Shown piece after piece: positions 1 through 8,463 of a stretch of 33,684 nucleotides of DNA. A program made the position numbers and the translations under genes. The stretch comes from Acidimicrobiia bacterium. Lineage in GTDB: Bacteria; Actinomycetota; Acidimicrobiia; Acidimicrobiales; SZUA-35. Location of the stretch: contig JAOTVU010000040.1 in NCBI GenBank assembly GCA_029863385.1, positions 1-33,684 of the forward strand. The letters run 5' to 3'. The notes beneath the pieces are model-generated. The model worked only from the letters and a program-made list of their open reading frames with translations, ran no database searches and was not told the origin of the DNA. How positions within the stretch are numbered: the stretch's first letter is position 1; every line of letters begins with the position of its first letter.

Positions 1-8
1 CGCTGGCG

Positions 9-731
9 ATGCTGCTGGTCTCGGTGGTGTTCGTTGTTGTCGGTCTGCGGGTCGGCACTGGCTCCATGGAGGGGGAGTCGTCGATGGCATTGATCAGTTC
101 GGGTGGGCCGACCATCGTCGAGCGCGAGGATCCGTCGGCGTCGACGGCCGCCGACGAACCGGCTGTGTCGGATGGTGTCCCCGCCACGACGACCGGGTCG
201 CAGCGAACCGGGGCGGCGGCCTCCCCGTCGGTCGCATCGCTGGACGGGTCGTCGTCCGAGGACGTTGCCGAGGCACCGCCGGGTCGAAGTCCGCAGGAGC
301 GGGGCCGCTGGGCGCTCGACCGGATCTCTTATCCGTGGCAGGACAGGTTGCCGGGCTGGACCGTCGAATTCGATGACGGCCGGGAGGGTCTGTTCGGACT
401 CACCCTTGTCGACGACAAGCGCATCGAGATCTATGTGCGCGACGACCAGTCCGACGACCTGCTGGTCCACATCGTGGCCCACGAGTTGGGTCATGCGGTC
501 GACGTCACCCTGAACGACGGCGACGATCGTCGGGCATGGCAGGCGGCCAGAGGCATCGAGGACGCGCCGTGGTGGCCAAGCTCGGCCGCGTCGGACTTCC
601 GGACCGGAGCCGGCGATTTCGCCGAGAGCTTCGCCTACTGGCAGGCCGAGTCCGACAACTTCCGCTCCAAGCTCGGTCGTGCGCCCGATGCCGTTCAGCT
701 CGAGCTGATCGCGGAACTGGCCGTCGACTGA
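9..731 (+). CDS. Membrane-anchored HExxH putative metalloprotease-like protein (5' end possibly cut)
   Basis: Protein of at least 240 aa. One hydrophobic segment lies at about residues 1-14, followed by a roughly 80-residue Ser/Ala/Pro-rich linker and a C-terminal domain with the zinc-protease signature HELGH at residues 158-162, inside VHIVAHELGHAVD. A later acidic-aromatic stretch (DFAESFAYW, about 200-208) is a plausible place for a third metal ligand. This is the pattern of a small extracytoplasmic gluzincin-like domain on a membrane tether; activity is inferred from the motif only. The frame stays open to the window edge, so the true start may lie upstream. It is followed within 40 bp by a gene on the same strand. 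Confidence 0.6.
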   Translation: MLLVSVVFVVVGLRVGTGSMEGESSMALISSGGPTIVEREDPSASTAADEPAVSDGVPATTTGSQRTGAAASPSVASLDGSSSEDVAEAPPGRSPQERGRWALDRISYPWQDRLPGWTVEFDDGREGLFGLTLVDDKRIEIYVRDDQSDDLLVHIVAHELGHAVDVTLNDGDDRRAWQAARGIEDAPWWPSSAASDFRTGAGDFAESFAYWQAESDNFRSKLGRAPDAVQLELIAELAVD

Positions 732-768
732 TCGGGTCGTTGCGAACGACCTCGACTAGGTTGACGGG

Positions 769-1532
769 ATGTCCGGCGCAGCTCTCGAGACGGTATCCCT
801 TGACACGGTGGCCCCGTTGCACGGGATCACCACCTGGTTCCACGTGTTCATCTATTCGGCGTCGGAGGCGGTCGAGGAATTCGAGCAGGTCGGGCTGGAG
901 GGTCGTAGCGGTTACTTCGCCTCCCGGGCCGCCCCGATGGGACCGGTGCCGCCCGAGGTCATCACCGCCACGTTTTACAACTTCCCCACGATCTCGTCGA
1001 GCACTGGATGCGGGACCGGTGGGACTCGGTCACGCCGGCCGAGGCCTCGGCCGCCCGGTGGCGGGCCGTCGGCCGGGTTCTGAACACGCACGTCCGCCCG
1101 GTCCTGTCGGCCGACGCGATCGCCGAGGCCACCGACATCGCCCGGGAATGGCGGGGTGACGGTCACGTCGCGCTGCTGGCCACGGTGCCGTTGAGCGGCG
1201 CCGAATGCACCGTGATCTCCTATGCCCTCGGCAAGGGTCGGAGCTTCCTCAAGGCATCACGCAGCTGGGCCGACGGCGAGTGGTCGGCCGCCGTCGACCG
1301 GCTCACGGCCGATGGCTGGATCAGCGCCGAGGACGCCATGACCGACCAGGGCAAGGTCCGGCGTCGGGCCCTCGAGGCCCGGACGAACGAATTGGCCGCC
1401 GCCATGTGGGACGGCTTCGACGACGCCACCGTCAACCGGCTCGGGGATCTCCTCGAACCCGCCGTCGAGGCGCTGACCGCCGCCGACTACTTTGCCATGT
1501 TCGGTCGCCCAGCACCAACGGCCGAGGGCTGA
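769..1532 (+). pseudogene. SCO6745-family protein, broken by a single-base frameshift
   Basis: Two adjoining frames together give about 254 aa resembling the actinobacterial SCO6745 family (function unknown). The first part (from ATG 769) contains the family-like stretch SGYFASRAAPMGPVPPEVI and then TATFYNF; the second resumes as PHDLVEHWMRDRWDSV and runs to the stop at 1532 without interruption. The switch falls at the CCCC run near 984-987: one extra C would read FYNF-PHDLVEHWM in one frame. Codon use is normal on both sides and no heptameric -1 slippery site is present, so a sequencing deletion or recent mutation is more likely than programmed frameshifting. Family assignment is from remembered sequence pattern. 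Confidence 0.6.
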
Positions 1533-1550
1533 CGTCTCCGGACCGGCTTC

Positions 1551-1889
1551 CTAAATGGCGTCGACGTCGCGTTCACCGGTGCGGATCCGCACGAGGGTCG
1601 ACAGTTCGGTCACCCAGATCTTGCCGTCACCGATCTTGCCCGACTTTGCGCCGGCAATGATGGCGTCGACCGCGTTGTCGACCTGACTCGGCTCCACCAC
1701 GATCTCGAGCTTCACCTTCGGAACGAACTCGACGCGGTACTCGGCTCCCCGGTAGGTCTCGGTGTGACCGCCTTGGCGTCCGAAGCCTTTGACCTCCGAG
1801 GACGTCATTCCCTGAATGCCGACCTTGGCCAACTCGTTCTTCACATCATCGAGTTTGTGAGGTTTGATAACTGCCGTGACCAAATGCAT
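1551..1889 (-). CDS. glnB: Nitrogen regulatory protein PII
   Basis: A complete 112-aa PII signal-transduction protein, the usual family length. It shows the N-terminal IKPHKLDDVK, the T-loop GFGRQGGHTETYRGAEY with the classical modification tyrosine at residue 51, and the C-terminal signature KIGDGKIWV followed by RIRTGE, whose arginines contact ATP phosphates. PII proteins sense ATP/ADP and 2-oxoglutarate and control ammonium transport, glutamine synthetase and related targets. Tyr51 would permit uridylylation or adenylylation. No amtB, glnD/glnK or glnA neighbour is present, so GlnB and GlnK cannot be told apart here. It converges with the SCO6745-like gene, with 18 bp between stops. Confidence 0.95.
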   Translation of the reverse strand: MHLVTAVIKPHKLDDVKNELAKVGIQGMTSSEVKGFGRQGGHTETYRGAEYRVEFVPKVKLEIVVEPSQVDNAVDAIIAGAKSGKIGDGKIWVTELSTLVRIRTGERDVDAI

Positions 1890-1955
1890 CGGCCCACAGT
1901 AGCGGGCGGGTCAATTGATCGCCATGGTCGGGTGGCGAGGCTCGAGCCGCCTCGG

Positions 1956-3062
1956 TCAGGCGTCGAACTCGACCGGCGGATCGATGTCCGGCCGGGGTGG
2001 TGTGGCGAAGTAGGCGGTCAGATGGCCCGAGGGCCTGCCCGACAGCGTCACCGGTCCCGCGGCGTGGGGCACGACGTAGGCCTCACCGCGGCGGACCGCC
2101 GTGTCGACCTCGGTGCCGCCGCCGTCGCCCCAGTTCATCGTGCCCGAGCCGCCGGTGACGAGCAGGACGCCGAACGATGTCGGCAGCGTGACCGAGTCGG
2201 TCATCGCCGAACACCGGTGCAGCTCGAAGTAGGGATCGGCCGCCGCGGGAAGCGCTCGCCCGATGGTTTGTCCTTCGATCGCGGCGGTGGCGCGCCTCGT
2301 CAACTCGTCCAGATGGCCGGCGTCGAACGGCTGCGGGTTGATGGCCCCGAGCGCGGTGTCGAAACCGAGGTCGAGGTGCCCGTCGTTGGGGCCGTCGAAC
2401 TCGAAGCCCTCCCACTCCAGCAGGATCGAGAAATCGGTCGGCTCCTGCAGCTCCAGAACCAGAAGTCCCTCGCCGATGGCGTGCGGTGACCCGGCGGGCA
2501 CGAACACCCCGTCGCCCGGTTCGACGATGATCGGGTTGAGAAGCTCGAGCATGGCGTCGGAGTCCTGTGCCGCCATCAGCTCCTCCCAGTGGGCCCGTTC
2601 GACCGGCCGGTTGGTGCCGACCCAGACGGTGGTGTCGCTGCGGTCCCGGTCGAGGACGAGCCAGGCCTCCGATTTGCCGAACGGGCAGTCGAGGTGGCGG
2701 GTGGCGAAGTTGCGGGTCGGATGGAGGTGGACGGGCAGCCGTTGTCCGGCGTGGAGCAGTTTGACCAGCAGGGCCGGTGAGGTGCCGTAGCGCTCGACGT
2801 GACCGGCACCAAGCCATTCCTCGGGCGCCGCGTCCAACAGATCGCGCAGCGGCACGCCGTCGATGCGTGTCAGCCCTGCACCGTCGGCCTCGGGATCGGC
2901 TCCGAACCGTGTCGTGGCCGAGCCCAGCCACTCCTCGGGTCGGTTCGGTCCGCCGGGGCCTCCCCTCAGTGCAGCGATCAGATCACCGCCGAAGTACTGA
3001 TGCTCGATCGAATTCGGTGGAAGCAGAACGGGTGCGGGCTCCCAGGATGGCAAGGTTGTCAC
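1956..3062 (-). CDS. manA: Mannose-6-phosphate isomerase, class I
   Basis: Protein of 368 aa with a GTG start, matching type I phosphomannose isomerase. It interconverts fructose-6-phosphate and mannose-6-phosphate for GDP-mannose and glycan synthesis. The cupin-like metal site is recognisable: LPVHLHP (His112/His114), FGKSEAW (Lys130, Glu132), and VPAGSPHAIGEG further on, matching the conserved zinc-ligand and active-site blocks. A C-terminal cupin-like segment follows. It is transcribed towards glnB, with a 66-bp gap, and diverges from the downstream iron-sulfur gene. The start was chosen because residues 5-25 match the family N-terminus and no better start lies downstream. Confidence 0.9.
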   Translation of the reverse strand: MTTLPSWEPAPVLLPPNSIEHQYFGGDLIAALRGGPGGPNRPEEWLGSATTRFGADPEADGAGLTRIDGVPLRDLLDAAPEEWLGAGHVERYGTSPALLVKLLHAGQRLPVHLHPTRNFATRHLDCPFGKSEAWLVLDRDRSDTTVWVGTNRPVERAHWEELMAAQDSDAMLELLNPIIVEPGDGVFVPAGSPHAIGEGLLVLELQEPTDFSILLEWEGFEFDGPNDGHLDLGFDTALGAINPQPFDAGHLDELTRRATAAIEGQTIGRALPAAADPYFELHRCSAMTDSVTLPTSFGVLLVTGGSGTMNWGDGGGTEVDTAVRRGEAYVVPHAAGPVTLSGRPSGHLTAYFATPPRPDIDPPVEFDA

Positions 3063-3263
3063 AGTCGCACCCTAGCTCGCGCGGTGTATCAGCCTGACTT
3101 CCGTAACATCTCGGCAACTTCTGGTCTGCTGAGCATGCCGACGGTCGCCGATTTCCACTACGGTTTGGGCCGTATGAGTGGATCAGTGATGCAGGCCGAA
3201 GCCGATGCCCACGAGTCCGAACACGGGACCGACTCGGCGCCAGGACGTAACCAGGGATCCGGC

Positions 3264-5453
3264 ATGACCGCCAGCAAACTCTGGTTGGGTGTCGGATTGA
3301 TGGTCGCTCTCGTGACGGTGCTGTCGGGGATTGCGGCGACGGTCTTCCAGTTCCACGATGATGCCGAGATCCAGCGCGAGGTCTTCGTCAACGTCCCCGG
3401 CTCGTTCAAGCTGGCCTTCTACACGGTGATTCCCGTGCTGTTGGTGTGGGGCTCGCTGCAGCTGTCGTACCGGGTCCGCAACTGGGAGCGGGGAGCCCCT
3501 GATCGGCGCACCACCAACAGCCGCAACATCAAGAAACGGTTGGCGGATTTCCGGTCCGGCGTCTACATGCAGACCCTGATGCGGGAGCCCGGCGCCGGCA
3601 TCATGCACTCGCTGATCTACTTCAGCTTCATCATCCTGCTGGCCGTGACCACGGTGCTGGAGATCAACCACCAGGTACCGGAGAGCCTCAAGTTCCTCAA
3701 AGGCGACGTCTACAAGGCCTATTCGCTCGTCGGCGATGTGGCCGGTCTCGGTTTTCTCGCCGGTATGACCATCGCCATCATCCGCCGCTACGGCCCCCGG
3801 CGCTGGCGTCCCTACCGCATCGCCATCAAGTCCCGGCCCGAACACGCCGTCATCCTCGGTGTGCTCACCGCCATCGGTGTCACCGGATTCGGGGCGGAGG
3901 CGTACCGCATCGCCGTCCAGGGTTCGCCCGAATTCGAGCAGTGGTCGATCATCGGCTACCCGCTGGCCCAGCTGGTCGACGGCTCGGCCAACCTGGCCGG
4001 CTGGCATCAGGCCTGGTGGATCGCCCACGTCGTCAGCTTCTGTGCCTTCCTGGCGATCATCCCCGGCACGATGCTGCGCCACATGTTCACGTCGCCGCTC
4101 AACATGTACCTGTCGGACCGGGATCGTCCGAAGGGGGCGATGAAACCGCTGCCCGACCTGGAGTCGACCGAGCTGGAGACCTTCGGGGCGTCGACCGTCG
4201 AGTCGTTCACCTGGAAGCAGTTGATGGACACCGATGCCTGCACCATGTGTGGTCGATGCACGTCGGTCTGCCCCGCTCATGCCACCGGCAAACCGCTCGA
4301 TCCCCGCGAGATCGTGCTCAAAACCGGTGAGGTGATGGCCCGCACGGGATCACCTGCGGTCTCACCTCCGATCGGAGTCGACCCCGAGATCACGGTCGAG
4401 GCCAACTGGGTGTTCGACCGGATCACGACCGAGGAGATCTGGTCGTGCACGTCGTGCAAGGCGTGCGACGAGATCTGCCCGGTCAACATCGAGATCCTCG
4501 ACAAGATCCTCGACATGCGCCGCTACCTGACGCTGATGGAGTCGAACTTCCCCAGCGAGCTGGGCAACGCCTTCCGGGCCATGGAGAACTCGTCGAACCC
4601 GTGGGCCATGAGCCAGACCCAGCGGCTCGACTGGGTGAAGGACCTGGCCGTCGAGGTCATCGAGCCCGACGACGTCCGGGCGACCATCGAGGCCGGCGGT
4701 GTGTTCTCCCACGAGTACCTCTATTGGGTCGGCTGCGCCGGTTCGTTCGACGACAAGAACCAGAAGGTCAGCCAGGCCATGGCCAAGCTGATGCAGCGGG
4801 CCAGCATCGACTTCGCCATACTCGGCCCGGCCGAGCTGTGCACCGGCGACCCGGCCCGCCGTTCGGGCAACGAGTACATCTTCCAGATGCTGGCCAAGCA
4901 GAACGTGGAGACGCTGAACGGGATCGGGGTCCAGAAGATCGTCACCCAGTGCCCTCACTGCTTCAACACGTTGAAGAACGAGTACCCCCAGCTCGGCGGC
5001 AACTACGAGGTCGTGCACCACAGCCAGTTCCTGGAGTGGCTGATCGACCATGGCCGCCTCGACGTCGCTGACGCCACCCTCGAGGAGCGGGTCGTCTACC
5101 ACGACTCCTGCTACCTCGGTCGCCACAACGACGTCTACCTGTCACCCCGCAACGTGATCGGATCGCTCAAGGGCATCCAGATCGTCGAGGCCGGTCGTAA
5201 CGGCACCAAGGGCATGTGCTGCGGCGCCGGCGGTGCTCGCATGTGGATGGAGGAGGACATCGGCACCAAGGTCAACGACGAACGCTCACTGGAGCTTGTC
5301 GAGACCGGAGCGAAGCGGATCGCAACCGCCTGCCCGTTCTGCTACGTGATGATGGACGACGGCGTCAAGGGCCACGGCTACGAGGAGTCCGACGTCCGCG
5401 TCGCCGACATCTCGATGCACCTGCTCGAGGCCATCGAAGCCGCCGAGTCGTAG
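3264..5453 (+). CDS. EtfD-like membrane iron-sulfur reductase (NarI-like domain + 2x4Fe4S + CCG domains)
   Basis: Protein of about 729 aa with a multi-helix membrane domain (roughly residues 1-280, NarI-like), two 4Fe-4S motifs (CTMCGRCTSVCP at about 326 and CTSCKACDEICP at about 395) and a C-terminal HdrD/GlpC-type region with paired cysteine-rich CCG motifs (CPHCFN, DSCYLGRHNDVY, MCCGAGG, CPFC). This is the architecture of mycobacterial Rv0338c (EtfD), which passes electrons from electron-transfer flavoprotein to the quinone pool during beta-oxidation. The electron donor is inferred. ATG 3264 is preferred because AGGGA sits 6-7 nt upstream; in-frame ATGs at 3174 and 3189 would add a hydrophilic leader of 25-30 residues. 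No etfAB is present in the window. Confidence 0.85.
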   Translation: MTASKLWLGVGLMVALVTVLSGIAATVFQFHDDAEIQREVFVNVPGSFKLAFYTVIPVLLVWGSLQLSYRVRNWERGAPDRRTTNSRNIKKRLADFRSGVYMQTLMREPGAGIMHSLIYFSFIILLAVTTVLEINHQVPESLKFLKGDVYKAYSLVGDVAGLGFLAGMTIAIIRRYGPRRWRPYRIAIKSRPEHAVILGVLTAIGVTGFGAEAYRIAVQGSPEFEQWSIIGYPLAQLVDGSANLAGWHQAWWIAHVVSFCAFLAIIPGTMLRHMFTSPLNMYLSDRDRPKGAMKPLPDLESTELETFGASTVESFTWKQLMDTDACTMCGRCTSVCPAHATGKPLDPREIVLKTGEVMARTGSPAVSPPIGVDPEITVEANWVFDRITTEEIWSCTSCKACDEICPVNIEILDKILDMRRYLTLMESNFPSELGNAFRAMENSSNPWAMSQTQRLDWVKDLAVEVIEPDDVRATIEAGGVFSHEYLYWVGCAGSFDDKNQKVSQAMAKLMQRASIDFAILGPAELCTGDPARRSGNEYIFQMLAKQNVETLNGIGVQKIVTQCPHCFNTLKNEYPQLGGNYEVVHHSQFLEWLIDHGRLDVADATLEERVVYHDSCYLGRHNDVYLSPRNVIGSLKGIQIVEAGRNGTKGMCCGAGGARMWMEEDIGTKVNDERSLELVETGAKRIATACPFCYVMMDDGVKGHGYEESDVRVADISMHLLEAIEAAES

Positions 5454-5454
5454 T

Positions 5455-5475
5455 CGCCGATCCGAAGGATCGGCG
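5455..5475. terminator. Hairpin between convergent genes
   Basis: A perfect 9-bp inverted repeat, CGCCGATCC and GGATCGGCG, separated by GAA, begins one base after the stop codon of the EtfD-like gene and 19 bp before the stop of the convergent TetR gene. There is no T-tract, as is common for high-GC actinobacterial terminators, so it could act in both directions. Confidence 0.65.
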
Positions 5476-5493
5476 GGACTCTCGCTTCGGCCC

Positions 5494-6153
5494 CTAGTTC
5501 GCGACGCTGCTGGCCCGGGCCAGCTCTTCGGCGTAGTGAACCGTGATCGCGTCGATGAGCAGTTCGAGCGCCAAATCGAACTCGGCGTCCCTGTCGGCGA
5601 CGGACGTGCCCAGGGTGGCCAGCGTCAGCGGATACAGGCTCGGATTCAGCTTGGCCCGGATCTCGGCCAGACGATCCTGCTCCGTCCCCGGAGCCGGGTC
5701 GGCCACCTCGGCCAGCACGTGACCGACGACGAATCCGGCGATGATGTTGAGTAACCGGCGCCCGGTCTCGGGATCGACGCCACCCCTGACGAATTCGGCC
5801 AACGACGCTTCGACCAGCAACATCGAGCCCTCGGTCGCCACCGGGCGAACCGCAAGGATGGGAGCGACGTTCCGGTTCTGGAGGAGCGCTTGGCGGTAGG
5901 CGCCGGCGTAGGCTTTCAACCGGTCCCGCCAGTCGTCGCCAACGTCACCGACGGTCACTTGGCCGTAGACCAGCTCGCACAGTCCGTCGAGTATCTCGTC
6001 CTTGTTTTCGATGTGCTTATAGAGCGACGGGGCTTCAATGTCAAGCTCGGTGGCCAGGGCGCGCATTGTCAGGGCGGCAGCACCACGCTCATTGACAAGA
6101 CTCAGCGCCGCGTCGAGGACGCGGGCGCGAGTAATAGGGATTTTGGGTGGCAT
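5494..6153 (-). CDS. TetR/AcrR family transcriptional regulator
   Basis: Protein of 219 aa with an N-terminal TetR helix-turn-helix (about residues 8-55, TMRALATELDIEAPSLYKHIENKDEIL) and an all-helical C-terminal ligand-binding domain resembling the TetR_C tetracycline-repressor type. GAGGAAC lies about 6 nt upstream of the ATG. The gene stands alone, convergent with the EtfD-like gene and 100 bp downstream of dcd on the same strand, so its target is not evident. Ligand and regulon are unknown. Confidence 0.85.
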   Translation of the reverse strand: MPPKIPITRARVLDAALSLVNERGAAALTMRALATELDIEAPSLYKHIENKDEILDGLCELVYGQVTVGDVGDDWRDRLKAYAGAYRQALLQNRNVAPILAVRPVATEGSMLLVEASLAEFVRGGVDPETGRRLLNIIAGFVVGHVLAEVADPAPGTEQDRLAEIRAKLNPSLYPLTLATLGTSVADRDAEFDLALELLIDAITVHYAEELARASSVAN

Positions 6154-6252
6154 GTTCGTTCCTCAGTGTTTAGACAGCAAAACTACCCCGGGTTTGGCCA
6201 TCTCGTCCATTTGCATCGCGTTGGGTGGCCGCCGTTGGATGACGGGCCCAGG

Positions 6253-6819
6253 TCAGCGTTCGAAGTTCTCCCAGTAGCGCGAGGGGCGGGGGCCGACCTG
6301 GCCCTGGTACTTCGATCCGAGCTCACCCGAGCCGTAGGGGTTGTCGGCGTCGGTGGTCATGCGGATGAAGCTGATCTGCCCGATCTTCATGCCTGGGTAG
6401 AGGGTGATCGGGAGGCTGGCAACGTTGGAGAACTCGAGCGTGAGCTGGCCGTCCCAGCCGGCGTCGACGAACCCGGCGGTGGTGTGGATGAGCAGGCCGA
6501 GACGGCCAAGGCTCGACTTGCCCTCGATGCGACCGACCAGGTCGGCCGGGATGGCGACCCGCTCGGCCGTCGAACCCAAGACGAACTCGCCGGGGTGGAG
6601 GATGAAGGGGTTGCCGTCGGTCGCCTCGACCGTGTCGGTCAGCGCTTCGAGATTGGCCTTCACATCGATGTGTCCCATGGTGTGATTGCGGAACACGATG
6701 AACCGGTGGTCGAGGGTGAGGTCGACCGATGACGGCTGCACCGCCCGTTCGTCGAACGGCTCGATGATGATGCGGCCCTCCGCAATCTCCTTCTTGATGG
6801 TTCGGTCCGAAAGAATCAC
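6253..6819 (-). CDS. dcd: dCTP deaminase, bifunctional (dUMP-forming) type
   Basis: A complete 188-aa dCTP deaminase. The block IEGKSSLGRLGLL followed by HTTAGFVDAGW (about residues 98-122) and the catalytic Glu in LTLEFSNVA (Glu129) are diagnostic. The HTTAGF sequence and the C-terminal GSKYQGQVGPRPSRYWENF match the mycobacterial bifunctional DCD-DUT enzyme rather than E. coli Dcd, so direct conversion of dCTP to dUMP is expected for thymidylate supply. It is the last gene of a minus-strand run and starts 16 bp after the serA stop, so co-transcription is likely. Confidence 0.93.
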   Translation of the reverse strand: MILSDRTIKKEIAEGRIIIEPFDERAVQPSSVDLTLDHRFIVFRNHTMGHIDVKANLEALTDTVEATDGNPFILHPGEFVLGSTAERVAIPADLVGRIEGKSSLGRLGLLIHTTAGFVDAGWDGQLTLEFSNVASLPITLYPGMKIGQISFIRMTTDADNPYGSGELGSKYQGQVGPRPSRYWENFER

Positions 6820-6835
6820 AACGGCACCCTAGCAC

Positions 6836-8434
6836 TCAGAGTTCGAGCAGGATCGCCTTGCGGACGGCGTCGATGGCCCGGAGCGAGTCGACGATGCCCG
6901 GCTCGGGGGTGGTGTCGAGGTTGATGAACGACAATGCCTCGTGCCGGTCGACGTTGCGCCCGAGGCGCCACTCACCGATGTTGATGCCGTACTCGCCGAA
7001 CACATTGCCGACGGCGCCGACCACACCGGGAACGTCGGCGTTCAGCAGCAGCAGCACGGTGCCGTTGGGTTCGGCCTCCAGGTGGTAGCCGGAGATCTGG
7101 ACGATGCGACCCCGGTCGTCGCCGAAGATGGCCCCGGCGACCGTGCGCAGGCCGCCGTTCCAGCGAACGCGGCACGTGATCTGGTTGAGGTGATCGGGAT
7201 TGCCGAGCCCGACCGAGCGGGAGATCTTGAGCCCGCGGTCGCGGGCCAGCAACGGAGCGTTGATGAAGTTGACGGTGCCGGGCATGACCGATTCCAGCAG
7301 GCCCTTGAGGAGGCCGGCGGCCACCGGGCGCATGAGGTCCTCGGCGTCGTCGGTGTAGAGCTCCAGCTCCACGCTCTCGATGGGGTGGTCGGCCATCGCC
7401 GCCTGGAGCCGCCCCATCTTCGAGGCCAGGGTGATGAAGGCGTTGACCCGCTCGAAGTCGAGCCCGGGAGCGAAGGCCAGGTTCACGCAGTTCGTGATCC
7501 GGGTTCCCCGGAGTGCGTCGATCACCTGCTCGGCGATCTCGATGGCCACGCTTCGCTGGGCCTCGGTGGTGGAGGCACCGAGGTGGGGGGTGTGGACGAC
7601 CTTGGGGTGGTTGACGAGCGGGTGGTCGGCCTCGGGCGGTTCGGTGGCGAACACGTCGAGGGCGATGGCCCGCAACCGGTCGGCGTCGAGCGCCTCGGCC
7701 ACCGCGCCCGGATCGACCAGACCGCCCCGGGCGGCGTTGATGATGGTGGCGGTCGGCTTCATCAGCGCCAACCGCTCGCGGTTGATGAGGTTGCGGGTCT
7801 CGTCGGTGAGCGAGGTGTGGAGTGTGACGAAGTCGGACGCCGACAGCAGTTCCTCGAGGTCGACCAGCTCGACCCTGGCCGTCTTCGCCACCCGCTCGCT
7901 GACGAACGGATCGTAGGCCAGGATCGACATGCCGAACGCCTGCGCCCGGACGGCGACGGCCCGGCCGACCCGACCGAACCCGACCACGCCGAGTGTCTTG
8001 CCGCCCAGCTCGGTCCCGGTGAAGCTCGACCGCTCCCAGCGGCCGGCGGCCAGCGAGTTGTGGGCCGCCACCACGTTGCGGGCGGTGGCCATCAGTAGCG
8101 CCATGGCGTGTTCGGCGGTGGCGGTGGTGTTGGCCTCGGGCGTGTTCATGACCAGGATGCCATGACGGGTGGCCTCGTCGACGGCGACGTTGTCGATGCC
8201 GACACCGGCCCGACCCACCACCTTGAGGCGAGCGCCGCGATCCATGACCTTGGCGGTCACCTGGGTGCCGGAGCGGACGATGAGGGCGTCGTAGTCGCCG
8301 ATGATGTCGCACAGCTCGTCCTCGGAGAGGCCGGTGTTGACATCGACGGTGATGTCTTCGGCCTGTTCGAGCACGGTGAGTCCGTCCTGGCCGAGTTTGT
8401 CGGAGACGAGCACGCGGAACTTCTGGTCTGGCAT
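6836..8434 (-). CDS. serA: D-3-phosphoglycerate dehydrogenase
   Basis: Protein of 532 aa, the long actinobacterial SerA form. It oxidises 3-phosphoglycerate to 3-phosphohydroxypyruvate, the first step of serine synthesis. Visible features: the NAD-binding GFGRVG at 152-157, the catalytic triad Arg236 (AARGGLVD), Glu265 (FATEPPEAD) and His284 (HTPHLGAST), an intervening ASB-type domain (about 315-445) and a C-terminal ACT-like domain (about 455-532, VPGVVGAVGNVFGEYGINI) expected to bind serine for feedback inhibition. It lies 29 bp after serB and 16 bp before dcd, in the same operon. Confidence 0.96.
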   Translation of the reverse strand: MPDQKFRVLVSDKLGQDGLTVLEQAEDITVDVNTGLSEDELCDIIGDYDALIVRSGTQVTAKVMDRGARLKVVGRAGVGIDNVAVDEATRHGILVMNTPEANTTATAEHAMALLMATARNVVAAHNSLAAGRWERSSFTGTELGGKTLGVVGFGRVGRAVAVRAQAFGMSILAYDPFVSERVAKTARVELVDLEELLSASDFVTLHTSLTDETRNLINRERLALMKPTATIINAARGGLVDPGAVAEALDADRLRAIALDVFATEPPEADHPLVNHPKVVHTPHLGASTTEAQRSVAIEIAEQVIDALRGTRITNCVNLAFAPGLDFERVNAFITLASKMGRLQAAMADHPIESVELELYTDDAEDLMRPVAAGLLKGLLESVMPGTVNFINAPLLARDRGLKISRSVGLGNPDHLNQITCRVRWNGGLRTVAGAIFGDDRGRIVQISGYHLEAEPNGTVLLLLNADVPGVVGAVGNVFGEYGINIGEWRLGRNVDRHEALSFINLDTTPEPGIVDSLRAIDAVRKAILLEL

Positions 8435-8463
8435 TTCGGGGCTTCCTTGCGTGGAATGGGGGT

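Noticed and set aside
975..990. Programmed frameshifting in the SCO6745-like gene
   Set aside because: No X-XXY-YYZ slippery heptamer in the correct phase; a C-run indel explains it more simply.
6154..6252. Imperfect AGTGTTT...AAAACT inverted repeat near 6164-6183 as a TetR operator
   Set aside because: Too few matched positions between the arms to separate from chance.
6941..8098. Long plus-strand open frame opposite serA
   Set aside because: Shadow of serA; low-complexity Gly/Asp/Val composition and no start context.
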